From: Populus alba
Taxonomy: Eukaryota > Streptophyta > Magnoliopsida > Malpighiales > Salicaceae
Direction: 5' to 3'
DNA: 64,000 bases
NCBI RefSeq assembly: GCF_005239225.2
Contig: NC_133284.1
Location: forward strand, 47,586,697 to 47,650,696
The notes under the pieces were generated by a model, which had not been told where the DNA came from, did not search any database, and saw nothing but the letters and a program-made list of their open reading frames with translations. This document shows positions 34,241-45,688 of this stretch, piece by piece. The first letter of the stretch is position 1; each line of letters begins with the position of its first letter. The position numbers were made by a program, and so were the translations under genes.

Positions 34241-35533
34241 ATCTGCATCTTCACATCTAGCAAACCAGTCGCCTCCCTCTCTCACCCAACCTTTAATCTT
34301 GTCACACCATAGAGCTTATTAAACTAAAAACTAAACATAATGTGTGCATTCAGTCTATGCTTTTGATTCATGTTTTCATTCTTTATATTTTTTCCTATCG
34401 TTTATGTGTCTGCCATCATTCTTAACTTCTTGTTGTTTGTTGTTTAGGTAGATTGTGCAGCACCCTCAGGCCTCAACAATAGTCTAATCACCTTTTTTTA
34501 TAGTAAGATTTCTCTCGCTATTATTTATTTCTTTAACATACATTTATGATTTCTAGATGGATGGAAAAAAACAATATTTTTTTTTTCTTTGAAACCATTG
34601 TTGTCTTCAATTTAAGTGGTTCATTTACTAAGGAATTAAACTTTATATTATTAGGTTTAGAACCCAATTTATTGATTTTGAAGTTCAATGTTACCTTGAA
34701 ACTAGTTTTGGATATTGATGGCATTTTTAATTGAGCCTAACTCATAAGGATATAGTAACCAATATTTTCCGAGGTTACTTGAGAAGCAGAGGGAAGTTTG
34801 TGAGAATAGAAATTTGGGTCTTTCTCTACCATTGTTACTGTTGTTATTGTTTCTAAAGTGATAATGCTTCATAAAATCATATGCTAATAACAAATAATTT
34901 CATTTACCAGTGAGATTAATGATTAAGTTACATTACAAGTTTGAGATTTATTAATTTATTTTGAATGCATGAAATGTCAATATGTTGTCTCTCTTTATTT
35001 CCTTCCCTTGTGATGTATACTTGTTGAAGAATGAACTATGCTAGTTTAGCTTAGATTGAGAAATTGGAATTAAAAAGAACAAAAGATTTTAAATACAAAT
35101 AAAAGAGGTTTTTTCCTTTATATTGAATTTTTAGAAGGAAAAAAAGCCTGTTTATTGTTTTTAAAAAATGTTTTAATCAGAAAATTCTAGAAATTTTAAT
35201 CTTGCCAATCATGTAATATGATGGGTATTTCAATGTTGAATTGAATTATAGGTGGGTTTGTATGGTCGATTGTCCTATATGCCTAGTAATCAATTTGATA
35301 TTGTGTTGGCTTCCTTCTTTTAGTTTGTAATTCATGACGTAACTAGGATGTCTTATCAATTTATACTTATTGTTCTACCTGTGTTACCAAATTGTTTTTT
35401 TAGATGAGAAATTATCATGAGAATTGTGAATGGTTGATTGGATTATAAAATAAAATCAAGTTATTGACTCTATTAACTATATATTATGTTAGCAAGCAAA
35501 TGTTGTTAACATGTTTTCATTTGCTAATTGTAG
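34241..35533. other. spacer upstream of a hAT fragment
   Basis: AT-rich, no gene recognised. The first 90 bases are C/T-rich and continue the pre-insertion sequence that ends at 31484. ORFs at 34533-34893 have no resemblance to known proteins. Confidence 0.4.
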
Positions 35534-36035
35534 ATGGAAAACCTTCAAAAACAAAATGTTTCATCAACTGGCACTACCTCAACATCAACCAATGCCCCCA
35601 CTTTAAACACGACAAAGCATCAACTACTGCAGAATCTGCCATAACTAATAAAGGTAAGCAACCTCAAGTCCTTACATTAAGGAAAAAAATATTGATGATA
35701 GAAAAAAATCATAAATTTGGGATCACTTTACAAAACTTGATGGTTATCCTAAGGCCTCTAGAGCTTAATGTAATTATTATGGAAAAGATTATACATGTCA
35801 TATTATTCTTAATGGCACAAGTAATATGTGGAGTCATTTAAAATTAATTATGCAAGAAGTTTCTTTTTATGGTTGATAGGAAACAAAATGTTTTGATATT
35901 AGAACCTAAGAAAGAAGATGGTGAATTGGTAAATCGAAATGTGGGAACTCTTACAACAGTAGGTTATGATTATGATGAATATAGACAAGCACAAGCAAAA
36001 ATGGTTATAATTAATGAGTTGTTGATTAGTACTTA
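35534..36035 (+). pseudogene. hAT transposase N-terminal BED-finger fragment
   Basis: From ATG 35534 the frame begins MENLQKQNVSSTGTTSTST. In another frame from 35721 it reads DHFTKLDGYPKASRA, stop, CNYYGKDYTCHIILNGTSNMW with SHLK following, which is the BED zinc finger of plant hAT transposases. The second zinc cysteine is Tyr (CNYY for CNYC) and a TAA interrupts at 35766. Then DRKQNVLILEPKKEDGELVNRN and GYDYDEYRQAQAKMVIINEL match the segment after the finger. The dimerisation (hATC) part is absent. It is non-functional. Confidence 0.8.
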
Positions 36036-36263
36036 GAAGTGTATTTTTATCAAAGTTTTATATCATCATGTTGCAGTTGAAGTATCTATAACTCCTTAAC
36101 CATAGCATGTTTAATAATAACATGTCTAATAATATAAGATACTTTTAATTTATGGCAAATGTTCATCTTAAATTTAGGCTTATCACATAAATCAAAGGAT
36201 TGATTAATGAGTTTAACTACTAAAATTGAGAAGACAAAGAGAGGGCTAAGTTTAGAAAAGAGA

Positions 36264-37545
36264 TGTTGGTTTAGTCCAAACTGGAACACTTTTCGGTTAT
36301 TAGATCATCAATAGAGCTATAGAACTTGGATTTAGGTCTGGTTTATATGGATGAAAAGTTAAGACATAGGCCTTAAACTTTTATGAAGATTCCAAGATTC
36401 AAAAAGGTCATTTTCAAGTTCAAATTGTAGCAACAACGGAGAAGTCGGAACTGTCATGCAGTCCATACAATGTTCAGTGTTCAGCCTATATCTTGAGTTC
36501 TATAAGTCCAAATGCACCGATCTTGAGTTATATAAGAAGATAAGGATTGTCACCAAATCAAGATGTGGCCACCCACTCAACAATTAATCATCAAATCAAT
36601 AGTTCTGAATTTTAGCCTATAAAAGAAGACATTTGCCATGCATTTAGGCATCTTGATTTTCAGATCATGATCATGCTCTTTATTTCTTTCTTTATATTTT
36701 TGTAATGTTTAAGTTTTATTTCATGTTATATTTTCCTTAATCAATTATTTATACTTTTCATTTCCTTTACTATACTTATGTTGTCTATTTATGTTTCTCT
36801 TCTTCATTATGTTTAGTTAAGTTTATTGTGTCAAGGTGAAAAGGTTTCACTAATGGTGTTAGAATAGGTATAATATAAACTCAACATGGATTTTAATGTT
36901 TATATCCAAGAAAGTTTGTTATTAACATGTCTTATCTTTTTATCTTACTAATTCTTAATATCTTACTTGTTAAATGGTTAATCTAGATTTGTGTTGTATA
37001 ACACTTGGAACAACAAATTCTTGGCACTTTCATAGCCAACCGTATCGTATAATCTACACCTATGCTATGAAAGGAACATAATTTGTTGTTAACATAAGTT
37101 AACATCATGAATTCCTAACAATATTTAAAAGTATGGTTTTACTAAAATAAGATAATTAATATAATCATGTTGAAAATTTATAATGAACTATTAAGAATAA
37201 ATCATCAGATTAGAACTTTCTTTGTGTGTGGTTTCTAGTTGATCAATAAAAAGAGTTATACTATACTTATTTCTAATACTATTAGTGGATCCTCTAACCT
37301 TGACAATTGCTTTAATCTTTGATTAATACTCGTATCAATATCACATCTCAAAAGTTCTCTTCATTTCGTTTTCATTTGTTGTTTATAATTTTATATAGTT
37401 CACCTACCTATGGTTCGACCCCAGTCTTACCGGGTTCTTTATTACTTCGACACTCCAGCATTTAGGATAAGATATCAATCTTTTGATCGTGTCAATAGCC
37501 TTTTAATTTTGTGGAGGATCTGGATTTAAATTATTTTCTTGGCTA
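36264..37545 (+). mobile_element. possible Athila-type gypsy solo LTR
   Basis: Begins near TGTTGGTTTAGTCC; has a TATA-like CCTATAAAAGAAGAC at about 36619-36633; and ends after CCTATGGTTCGACCCCAG, TTACCGGGTTCTTTATTACTTCG and GGATCTGG, which I recall as typical of the 3' end and primer region of Athila-like LTRs. No target duplication or interior was seen, so this is tentative. Confidence 0.4.
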
Positions 37546-38180
37546 ATGCAACCTAGATTTGATACTCTTTCTCATTTTATTGTTATGAGATATTGTTTGA
37601 AACTTTATATTGAAGAGAATGAAAGATTAATGATAGCTCTTAAGGGTTAACGATTGTGCTTAACAACATATACATAGACATCAATCCAAATTATAAACTA
37701 TATATCTTTAACAACTCATTGGAATTGGTTTTGGTTTGGTTTCATGTTTTTTTATTTGTTTTATTTTGGTTTGTTTTTTTAGGTAAAAACCGAACCGAAC
37801 CTAAAATGATCACATCTAATGCTAACAAAAGATAATTGTCAAAAGTTTGTTCCAATATACATGACATGAAAGGTAGAACTTTATTCAAACAATATGCAGC
37901 TTTGTTTTAGTTATTCAAATATAATAGTTTATTAGGTGTAATGAAACCCGAACTAAATGAATTGATTCTATTTAAATGCTACACAAACACATACATATGT
38001 ATATATAAAAAAAAAACTTACCTCTAGTTAGACAAATGTGAGGCATGTATATTTATATATATATCCCTCATTGGTTAATTAACATATACTTCTTGGAATT
38101 TCTAGTGATCTTTCTAAGAAAAGAAAGAGAAATAAAATTTAAGTCTAAATTACAATTATTAATATGTATTATACATATAC
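37546..38180. other. AT-rich spacer with a GGTTTGGTT/AACCGAACC patch
   Basis: No gene recognised. 37725-37802 contains GGTTTTGGTTTGGTTTC and AAAAACCGAACCGAACC, a small version of the repeat at 59.03-59.34 kb. 38000-38070 has ATATAT runs. Confidence 0.5.
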
Positions 38181-39143
38181 CACTACCATAAAATTAGCAA
38201 ATACAAATGGAAACAACAACGAAAAAATTTCATCGGTATATTGTGATGATCTTTATCAACAAGATTTTTCATCCCTGTATCCATTGGTAAACACCAATAA
38301 AAAAAATTTCTATGTATATGCCAAAAGAATGACGAAGGGTATTATAGTGAGATTCAAAAAGGTAAATCATACAGTTATGTGGTATTTTTACCGATAAAAT
38401 GATTGACATAGTTACTGATGGAATAACTATGTTAGTAATATTGTTGGTGATATTTAATTTATAACATGACAATCGACCCTCCTCTCCCCCTCCCTCATTT
38501 CTCTTATTTCTTATACATTTTTTACTATAATAAACAACAACTCCTTCTTCCCAATCTTAACACAATTCAACCTCCCATCACAAATTTGGCCACTATAACA
38601 CTCAATTTGTTAGCATTCATGTTTTGATTCAAATTTTGTTGAGGATTCTCTACTTTAAGTAAGCAAATCTATCATTTTTTATTTGAACTCAATTTTAAAA
38701 TGTTGATTTTTTTGTATATTTTTTACAGTATATGTATTTTGTTTGGAAGTTTACTTATTTTATATTTTTTTCTCATACAAATTTGTTATATGGATTTATG
38801 AATTATAGATATTAGAGTTTGTTTCGGATGTTGTAAAAATTATATTTGTTTGTAAATTGATAAAACTTATGTTGAATTTATGACTTAAGTGTTTTGTGAT
38901 TAAATAAATAATGCCTTATTTAATGGGTTCATTTTATATTTTTTTCAATTTTATAGCCGAGTTGAAATTTTAGTTACATGCGTAAAAATTTGAATCTATA
39001 TATATAATTGATAATTAATTACGAGTACTATTAAAATAGATTAAATAAGTTTGAGCTAAATTAATATTTTTGCAAACTATTTAGTTAACGTGGTTAATTA
39101 ATACATGAGGTCATCATTATTTTATATAGGTTTGATATAAGTA

Positions 39144-41510
39144 ATGGATGATTGTTCATGGGTGTATAGAGATTCACCCCAAAGGTTGTAGAGGATAAAT
39201 TATTATAATGGAGTTCAAGGTTTTATTAATTATTTGTTATCTAATCCAACAAATATTATTGGAGGGGGGGTATTAGATGTACATTCAAAAGGTATAAAAA
39301 TAAAATGTTTTTTTAATTCATATGTTGTAACGATGCATCATCTATAAAAAGGGTTTATGGAAAAATACATGTGTCGGTATGAACACGAAAACCCATATGT
39401 TCCTCACGATACCATGGTAGATGACAATAGTAATTCATATATGAATATGGTTATGGATGCGATGAGAATGAATCAAGATCATATTGGTCAATATCCAATC
39501 GTAGATGAAAAACTTAATTATAGGATGGTTGTACAAATCACAATAAACTATGGTTGTTGCACAAGTGTTCAGCATTAAAGGAACAGGCTGAAAAAGAACT
39601 TCTATGCTGCTAAGTCTATGATGAAACCTCTCAATCTAAGATACCAGCAAATTGACATGTGTCCAAACTTCTGTATATTGTACTACCTTTAAAATAAAAG
39701 GTTGACCGAGTACAGAACATGTGAGCATTCTAGTTATAAACCTATAATTGGTAGGGGAAGATTTCTTGATGCATATAAAATACTTAAATACTTTCAAATG
39801 ACACCTAGATTGTAGAGGTTATTCATGTTATCAAAGACTACTAAGCACATTACATGGCATCAATTACATGATACAGTGTATGGAGTGATGGCGTACTCTT
39901 CTGATGGTGAAACCTATAAATAATTTAACAGTGTGCATTCTTAGTTTTTAATGGAGACAAAAAACATCCATCTTGGGTTATGTATAGATGGATTCAATCC
40001 ATTCGAGTCTTTTGCTGCTTCTTATTCTTGTTTGCCGATGATACTCATAGTTTACAGTTTGCCATTAGGGATGTGTATGAAGTCGAAGTTCATGTTTTTA
40101 TCTATGATTATACTCGGTTCTAATAGTCTAGGTTGGAATATAGATATTTTTTTTCTACCATTGATTAATTAGTTAAACTAGTTGTGATCATCCGTAGTTT
40201 TGACTTATGATGTATCGAGGATAAAAAAAATTTTGATGAAGGCAGCTTTGATATGAACTATCAATGATTTTCCAGCTTATGTGATAGTTTATGGTTGAAG
40301 AACACATGGAAAACTAGTACGTTTATATTGTATGGAAAATAATAAGACATTTATGCCAACAAATGATGGTGAAACGTCTTTTTTTTACTGTTACTGGCGG
40401 TTCTTGCCAACGAATCGCAAGTTTAGAAAGAACAAAAATGACTTTTTTGTTGAAAGAGTTGAAAGGGATGTTGCACTGTTGTTTCTTTTAAGTGAAGAAT
40501 TGTATAATGTGATGTCGGAGTACAGTGATATTGTATTTGGTTTTCAATTCAGTAAGTAGAAGTTTTCTAATTTTGGTTTGACCCATAATAGTGTAAAACG
40601 AAGTATTTCCTAAGAGTTTCTTTATTGAAAAACCAATCTTCTCCGCTATAATCTTGATGTCATGCACATAGAAAATAACATGTTTGAGGTAATTTTCAAC
40701 ATGGTTATGGATGTGAAGGGGAGGACAGAAAAATATCAAGGCTAGAATGGATATAGTTTTGTTTTGTCATCATAAAAATATAGAGTTACCTTATCTTAAG
40801 TCACGAGTCATAAAATCCAAAGCCAGCTTTGCCTTAGACAAGAATGCATAGTTGTTTGTCTACCAATGGCTTAAAAGTCTGCGTTTTCCTGATGGACATG
40901 CCTCGAACATATTAAGGTTGGTGAATTTAGAGGATTATAGATTATATGGAATGAAAAGTCATGACTACTATATGTTTATGCAAACACTGATTTCATTAGC
41001 TTACTGGGATTTATTACCAAGGAGAATATGTGCTCCAACAAGTTGCAGACACAACACAAGAAGAGGCTTGAAATGAATATCATCTAGACAGTATGCAAAC
41101 TTGAAATGGTATTCCCTCCATCATTTTTCAACTCAATGAAGCATCTACTCATACATTTACAATTTGAGGTAAAAGTTGGAGGCTTAATCCAATATAGATA
41201 GATGTATTCATTTGAGAGGTTAGGGTTTACTCATGCATCATAATTTTTTTAAAAAAATTAAATTCATTTAATTCTATGTATATACTTGTTCAACCTTAAG
41301 AGAAAAGTAAAAAAAAAAAAAAACAAGGCACATGATGAGGCTTTGATATGCGAGGCCTATATTGTTGAAGAGATCTCGACAATTACCTCATACTATTTTG
41401 AGCCTCAATTGAGAAAAAGAATCAACCGCGTTCCAAAGCATTATGATGGTGGGGGAGTGCCTTCATTGAGAACTTGTCAATATTCTCTCATATTGGACGA
41501 CCCATACTAA
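39144..41510 (+). pseudogene. CACTA transposase (TNP2-like) relic
   Basis: From ATG 39144 (MDDCSWVYRDSPQRL, then stop) the pieces follow the plant En/Spm order: GFINYLLSNPTNI; KGFMEKYMCRYEHENPYVPH and YMNMVMDAMRMNQDH (39357-39578); KKNFYAAKSMMKPLNLRY and CPNFCILYYL near 39600-39690; the catalytic-core segment ETKNIHLGLCIDGFNPFESF (39951-40172); SFFYCYWRFLPTNRKFRKNK (40332-40559); DVMHIENNM near 40660; and a DUF4218-like stretch VYQWLKSLRFPDGHASNI...LYGMKSHD (40852-41076). Segments are broken by stops and small deletions. Family assignment is from recalled motif order. Confidence 0.8.
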
Positions 41511-41964
41511 AAAATATTGTGAGGGGAAGATAGTTGTCATAAATAAAATTCAAACAAGCACATAATTATGTGTTATTTAATTACAATGATCTGAAACCTT
41601 TTATTCAATAAGTATACTGCGTAACATTTCATTATTTTTGAATAATTTATCTCTTATAATATCATAAATTGATACATTGTTGAATTCCTCTCAAGCAACA
41701 TCATCAATATTTACTGTCACAAAACTCACAGCTGACTGAATCCAAAATATTTCTATTACAAGATGAGTAATTTGCACGTGGTTCAGAACACATGTAAGCA
41801 CTTGTTAATTATTCTTATATCTCAGGATACTTAATTTCATTACACACTTCTCTTTAATTGTTCATAGTTATACTTCATGTATCAGGTTTATCAATTAGGA
41901 GGGAATGCTAGTGTTATTTTCTCTTCACTATGTCTAGGTCTTAAAAGAAAAGTGAAGTGTTACA

Positions 41965-42818
41965 ATGGGTATTTTGTTAATTGAGATGTGTTTCATACTA
42001 AAAATATATATGCAGGGCAAAAAGACATATAATAGTAGGGTTTATGTTAAGGGATCGACTTTTAATAAGTTTGAAGTTGACTACTATGGAAAGTTGGAAG
42101 AGGTCATTGAATTGCAAAATCATAGCAAGCATAATATAATATTTTTATTCAAATGTTATTGATATGACACCACTGACATAGGAATCAAAGTAGATCTCTG
42201 CCATGGTTTGGTCAAAATTAATCCAAAGGCTAAACTCTACAATGTTGATGATGCCTTTGTTTTTTTCAAGCAATGCCAATAAGTTTGAAGTTGACTACTA
42301 TGGGAAGTTGAAAGAGGTCATTGAATTGCAGAATCATAGCAAGCATAATATAATATTTTTATTCAAATGTTATTGGTATGATACTACTGACATAGGAATC
42401 AAGGTAGATCTCCGTCATGGTTTGGTCAAAATTAATCCAAAAGCTAAACTCTACAATGTTGATAATGCTTTGCTTTTTTCAAGCAATGCCAATAAGTTTT
42501 TACACATATAATCCTTCCTTTAAAAACGATCATTAAAGATTTGATTGGTTATCCGTAGTGAAAACCAAACCCAAGGGTCGTTTTGAGGTTGTTCAGGATG
42601 GTAACAATGAATTAATTCTAAGAGATGATATCTTTCAACTAGGTGAGTTAATTGATCCATATCGAGTTGCTTCATTTAATGAGTTAGAAAAAAATTTAAA
42701 TTTTCGCATCACTAAGAATATTTTTATTGATGTTGATGCAAAGAAGTTGAATGATGTTTTAAGCTCCAATGAAGATAAGGACAAGTCAATTGACGAAGAA
42801 GAAAACAATTCTGATTAA
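41965..42818 (+). pseudogene. CACTA C-terminal domain (DUF4216-like), internally duplicated
   Basis: Motifs NKFEVDYYGKLEEVIEL, FKCYWYDTTDIGIKVD and HGLVKINPKAKLYN are typical of the DUF4216 domain found with CACTA transposases. They occur twice because of a 214-base tandem duplication that shifts frame. The tail follows in a further ORF (about 42543-42818: DWLSVVKTKPKGRFEV, FIDVDAKKLNDVL, an acidic end, stop). Not functional as one protein. Confidence 0.8.
42064..42491 (+). repeat. 214-base tandem duplication in the CACTA C-terminal domain
   Basis: Units 42064-42277 and 42278-42491 both start AATAAGTTTGAAGTTGACTA and differ at few positions. A third start (AATAAGTTTTTA) follows. 214 is not a multiple of three, so the second copy is read in another frame. 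The first copy has a TGA where the second has TGG (FKCY stop versus FKCYW). Confidence 0.92.
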
Positions 42819-43090
42819 TTTGCACAACACGAATGTGTAATGCCATAAACAATAATGTAATATTTATGGATGAAATTCACTTCAATATAATGACAATGAT
42901 GTTAACTTATTATTGAATGACAAAGAAATATTTATTTTATTATTGTGATGTGAATTAGTGTTATTGTGCTGTGTGTGCAACTATGAATTTAAGTATTTGC
43001 ATTATGTATAGTTATGGAATACAGATACAATTTATCATTATACATTATTTTACATCGATGAAAATATTGATAGATTGTATATTATATACG

Positions 43091-43335
43091 GGTATACTAA
43101 CATAATATGTTTATTGGTAAATTCCAGAGACCATAAGAATTGTTCCCTTTTACTCTGGCACTATTCACAGTTCTCATTACATACAAGTATACCAATGGAA
43201 TATGTCCGTCAATATATTCTAGAGACCATGAGAAATGTGCTCTTTCACCCTAGCACTTTTCACGGTATTCATTACATACAGGTATACTGAAAAAATGTGT
43301 TTGTTGGTATATTTCAGACACCATGAGAACTTTGT
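43091..43335. repeat. CACTA 3' subterminal repeat array
   Basis: Two full 95-base units (43091-43185, 43186-43280) and part of a third (43281-43335). Each starts with a GTATAC word, contains CCAGAGACCAT or its variants CTAGAGACCAT and CAGACACCAT, and the full units end ATTACATACA. Subterminal arrays of this kind are binding sites for the transposition protein in En/Spm elements. Confidence 0.75.
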
Positions 43336-43829
43336 ATACAAAAGTAAGACATGCAAGGTAAAAAAACTTAACCCCAATCATCAATAACAAAGCTAGAAAT
43401 TTTATATTTGAGAAGTCAATGAATAAAAAAATTAATAAAACTAAAAGTTACAAATGAAATAATAGAGTTTTATTTTATTTTCATTTAAAAGAACTATTTT
43501 ATTTAGGAGAAGATGCAAGTAAAGCAATAGAGAGACATGATAAAGTTTTTGGGACTTCTTGATCCTATGTTCATTGGACAATCCAAGTAGAAACTCACTG
43601 ATTGGGGATCATGAGATGGAAGAAATTAAAAGAATGAAAAGAGAGAACGCTATCCATGGCTGATAAAGAAATGTTATTTAAGGCAATATATAATGAAGTC
43701 CATTCCAACTTATAGCATTTAGTTTATATGAGAAGATTAAATCTATTGCCAAACGTTGAAGTGAATAGTTGCCCCTCTTTAAATAGGTTATATATGAACT
43801 AGTTTATCATTTTCCTATTCCTATCCTAG
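43336..43829. other. spacer
   Basis: AT-rich; no gene recognised. The right end of the CACTA element should lie here, but no CACTA-type terminus was found. Confidence 0.4.
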
Positions 43830-44070
43830 GACTGGTAATCGCGGATCAGTACGCCGCGGTGAATATGTACCCGAACCTTGTACACACCTCCCGTCACGAC
43901 CTGGGAATTGGTTTCACTTCGATCTTCCTCCTTTGTCCGATGAATGCACTTATTCATGGATTCTGTCTTCCTTCCAATAGGGCTACCACTCAACTCTTTT
44001 ATTTACTTACTTCAAGCCTATTGGCAGAAAGAGCGGGAAGAAGAAGCTTTTAGGTCTTTCTTCATGGACT
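43830..44070 (+). pseudogene. nuclear insertion of mitochondrial DNA with a small-subunit rRNA fragment
   Basis: 43831-43915 reads CTGGTAATCGCGGATCAG, CCGCGGTGAATATGTACCC, CTTGTACACACCTCCCGTCA and CTGGGAATTGGTTTC. This is the 3' domain of a bacterial-type small-subunit rRNA (helix 44 region) in its plant mitochondrial 18S form. The universal GTACACACCGCCCGTC has one change (CTCCCGTC). 43920-44070 is GC-balanced and may also be mitochondrial, but this was not recognised. It is a fragment only and cannot form a functional rRNA. Confidence 0.8.
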
Positions 44071-44159
44071 AGTGTGGGAGGTGCATCCTTTACTGCCATT
44101 ACTATAATACAATTATAATGTCGACAGGGGAATTAAAAGAGAAAAATGCAAATGCTCCA

Positions 44160-44267
44160 ACTTTCCAATATAAAGGTTCGTCATTTCTGTCTCAGATTCC
44201 TGCATAACTCTCTTGCTTCTATTGATAATTCATTCAAGAGAAATGCCTCCAAGGTGTTCCAGATATG
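44160..44267 (+). pseudogene. LINE ORF2 zinc-binding region, left half
   Basis: The + strand reads NIKVRHFCLRFLHNSLASID and continues NSFKRNASKVFQIW, which resembles the zf-RVT region at the end of plant L1-type reverse transcriptases. It is cut by the copia element and continues at 49210. Frameshifts and loss of zinc ligands show decay. Confidence 0.65.
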
Positions 44268-44345
44268 GTTTTTGTTAAAACAATTCAATTAACAAAAAGA
44301 AAAGATATGGTTTTTGTTAAAACAATTCAATTAACAAAAAGAAAA
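44262..44345. repeat. 42-base tandem duplication across the LTR/host junction
   Basis: Units 44262-44303 and 44304-44345 each consist of GATATGGTTTT (host plus target duplication) followed by the first 31 bases of the LTR. Host sequence is therefore included in the duplicated unit, which must have formed after insertion. Confidence 0.92.
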
Positions 44346-44519
44346 TACAAACATGAAAGAGAAAGAGGCTAGAATTCTCCTTTTGTTTATTTGTGAAAAA
44401 GTACATCATTTAACTTAAATACAAAGGGTGTGTGTGTCTATATATATATATATATAGGTTAAGATAAAAATATTATTCTACTTTTAATAAATAAAACAAG
44501 ATAAATGTATTATTTAACA
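44273..44519 (-). repeat. copia 3' LTR
   Basis: Left LTR, 247 bases including the 42-base junction duplication and a GT/(TA)n run at 44428-44456 that the other LTR lacks. The inner edge is TTATTTAACA at 44519, next to the purine tract. Confidence 0.85.
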
Positions 44520-44532
44520 TCTCCCCTCAAAC

Positions 44533-45643
44533 TCAAGATATGGCAGCTACAAGCATCGAGAGTTTGTCAACCAGAAAACGAAAACGAGAAATGGAATGCG
44601 ACTTGGTAAAGAAATCTGCAATATACAAGGAATAAAAAACAAAAGGCAAAGTAATGGTGTCATGTTTGAGATGATGACGAGTAAGATGACAATCAATATC
44701 AATATGCTTAGTTCGTTCATGAAAAAACAAGTTATGAGCAATCTGAATAGAACTCTCGTTGTCACAATACATAGAAGTAGGATGAGAGAGTGAAACTCTC
44801 ATATCCACAAGTAACCAACGTAACCAAATAATCTCTTTAGTAGTAGATGCCATAGCATGGTATTCTGCTTTGGTTGAGGGTTGAGAAACAATAAATTGTT
44901 TCTTGCTCTTTCAAGAAATAAGAGAATCACCTAAAAAGATATAAAAAACAGACCGATTTGCAATATGTGGGAGTGATCTGTGGGATCACTACCATGATCA
45001 GCATCAGAGTATTTACACAGCTCCAAGGAAGAAGTGTATGAAAGTAAAGGACTCTGAAAGACTGTACCCCAAAGATATCACAAATTACGAAGAACAATTA
45101 CTCAGTGAATAGTAGTAAGAAAAGCAATAAACTGACTAACAACATATGCAATATCTAGACGAGTAATGGTGAGGTATACCAAGCTTCCAACAATAGTACG
45201 ATATAAAGTAGGATTTGTCAAAGGTAAACCATCAGAAGAAAACTACATTGTGTTAACTTTAATGGGAGTGTTTACAATCTTGTTATCAGTAAGTCTAGCT
45301 CGTTCAAAAATATCTGCAACATATTTTGACTGAAAAAGAAGGTAACCTCTAGGTGAGTAAGCTACCTCAATACCCGGAAAATATCGAAGAGAACTCAAAT
45401 CCTTCATTTTAAACTATCTAGCCAGCTCTATTTTCAAAACTGAGATACCATCAATGTCATCACCAGTAATAATCATGTCATCAACATATAAGAACAAAAT
45501 GATACAATCTACATCAGTGCACTTAATAAAAAGAGCAGAGTCATGACTATTAGAAACAAATCCAAGAGATGAAATCACAACAAAACATTTCTCAAACCAA
45601 GCACGAGGTGCCTGTTTAAGACCATATAACGCTTTCTTGAGCT

Positions 45644-45688
<45 letters not shown>

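Larger units (their letters stand above)
38181..43335 (+). mobile_element. decayed CACTA (En/Spm) DNA transposon
   Basis: A CACTA start (CACTACCATAAAATTAGC) is at 38181. Subterminal regions carry degenerate TCGGTATA/ACCGATGG motifs (38230-38430) and a 95-base repeat array (43091-43335). Between them is a TNP2-like transposase relic (39144-41510) and its C-terminal domain (41965-42818). The 3' terminal inverted repeat was not found, so the right limit is approximate. Many stops make it non-autonomous. Confidence 0.8.

Noticed and set aside
43091..43335. CRISPR-like or satellite array
   Set aside because: Units have no spacers and carry CACTA-type subterminal words; only two and a half copies exist beside a CACTA relic.
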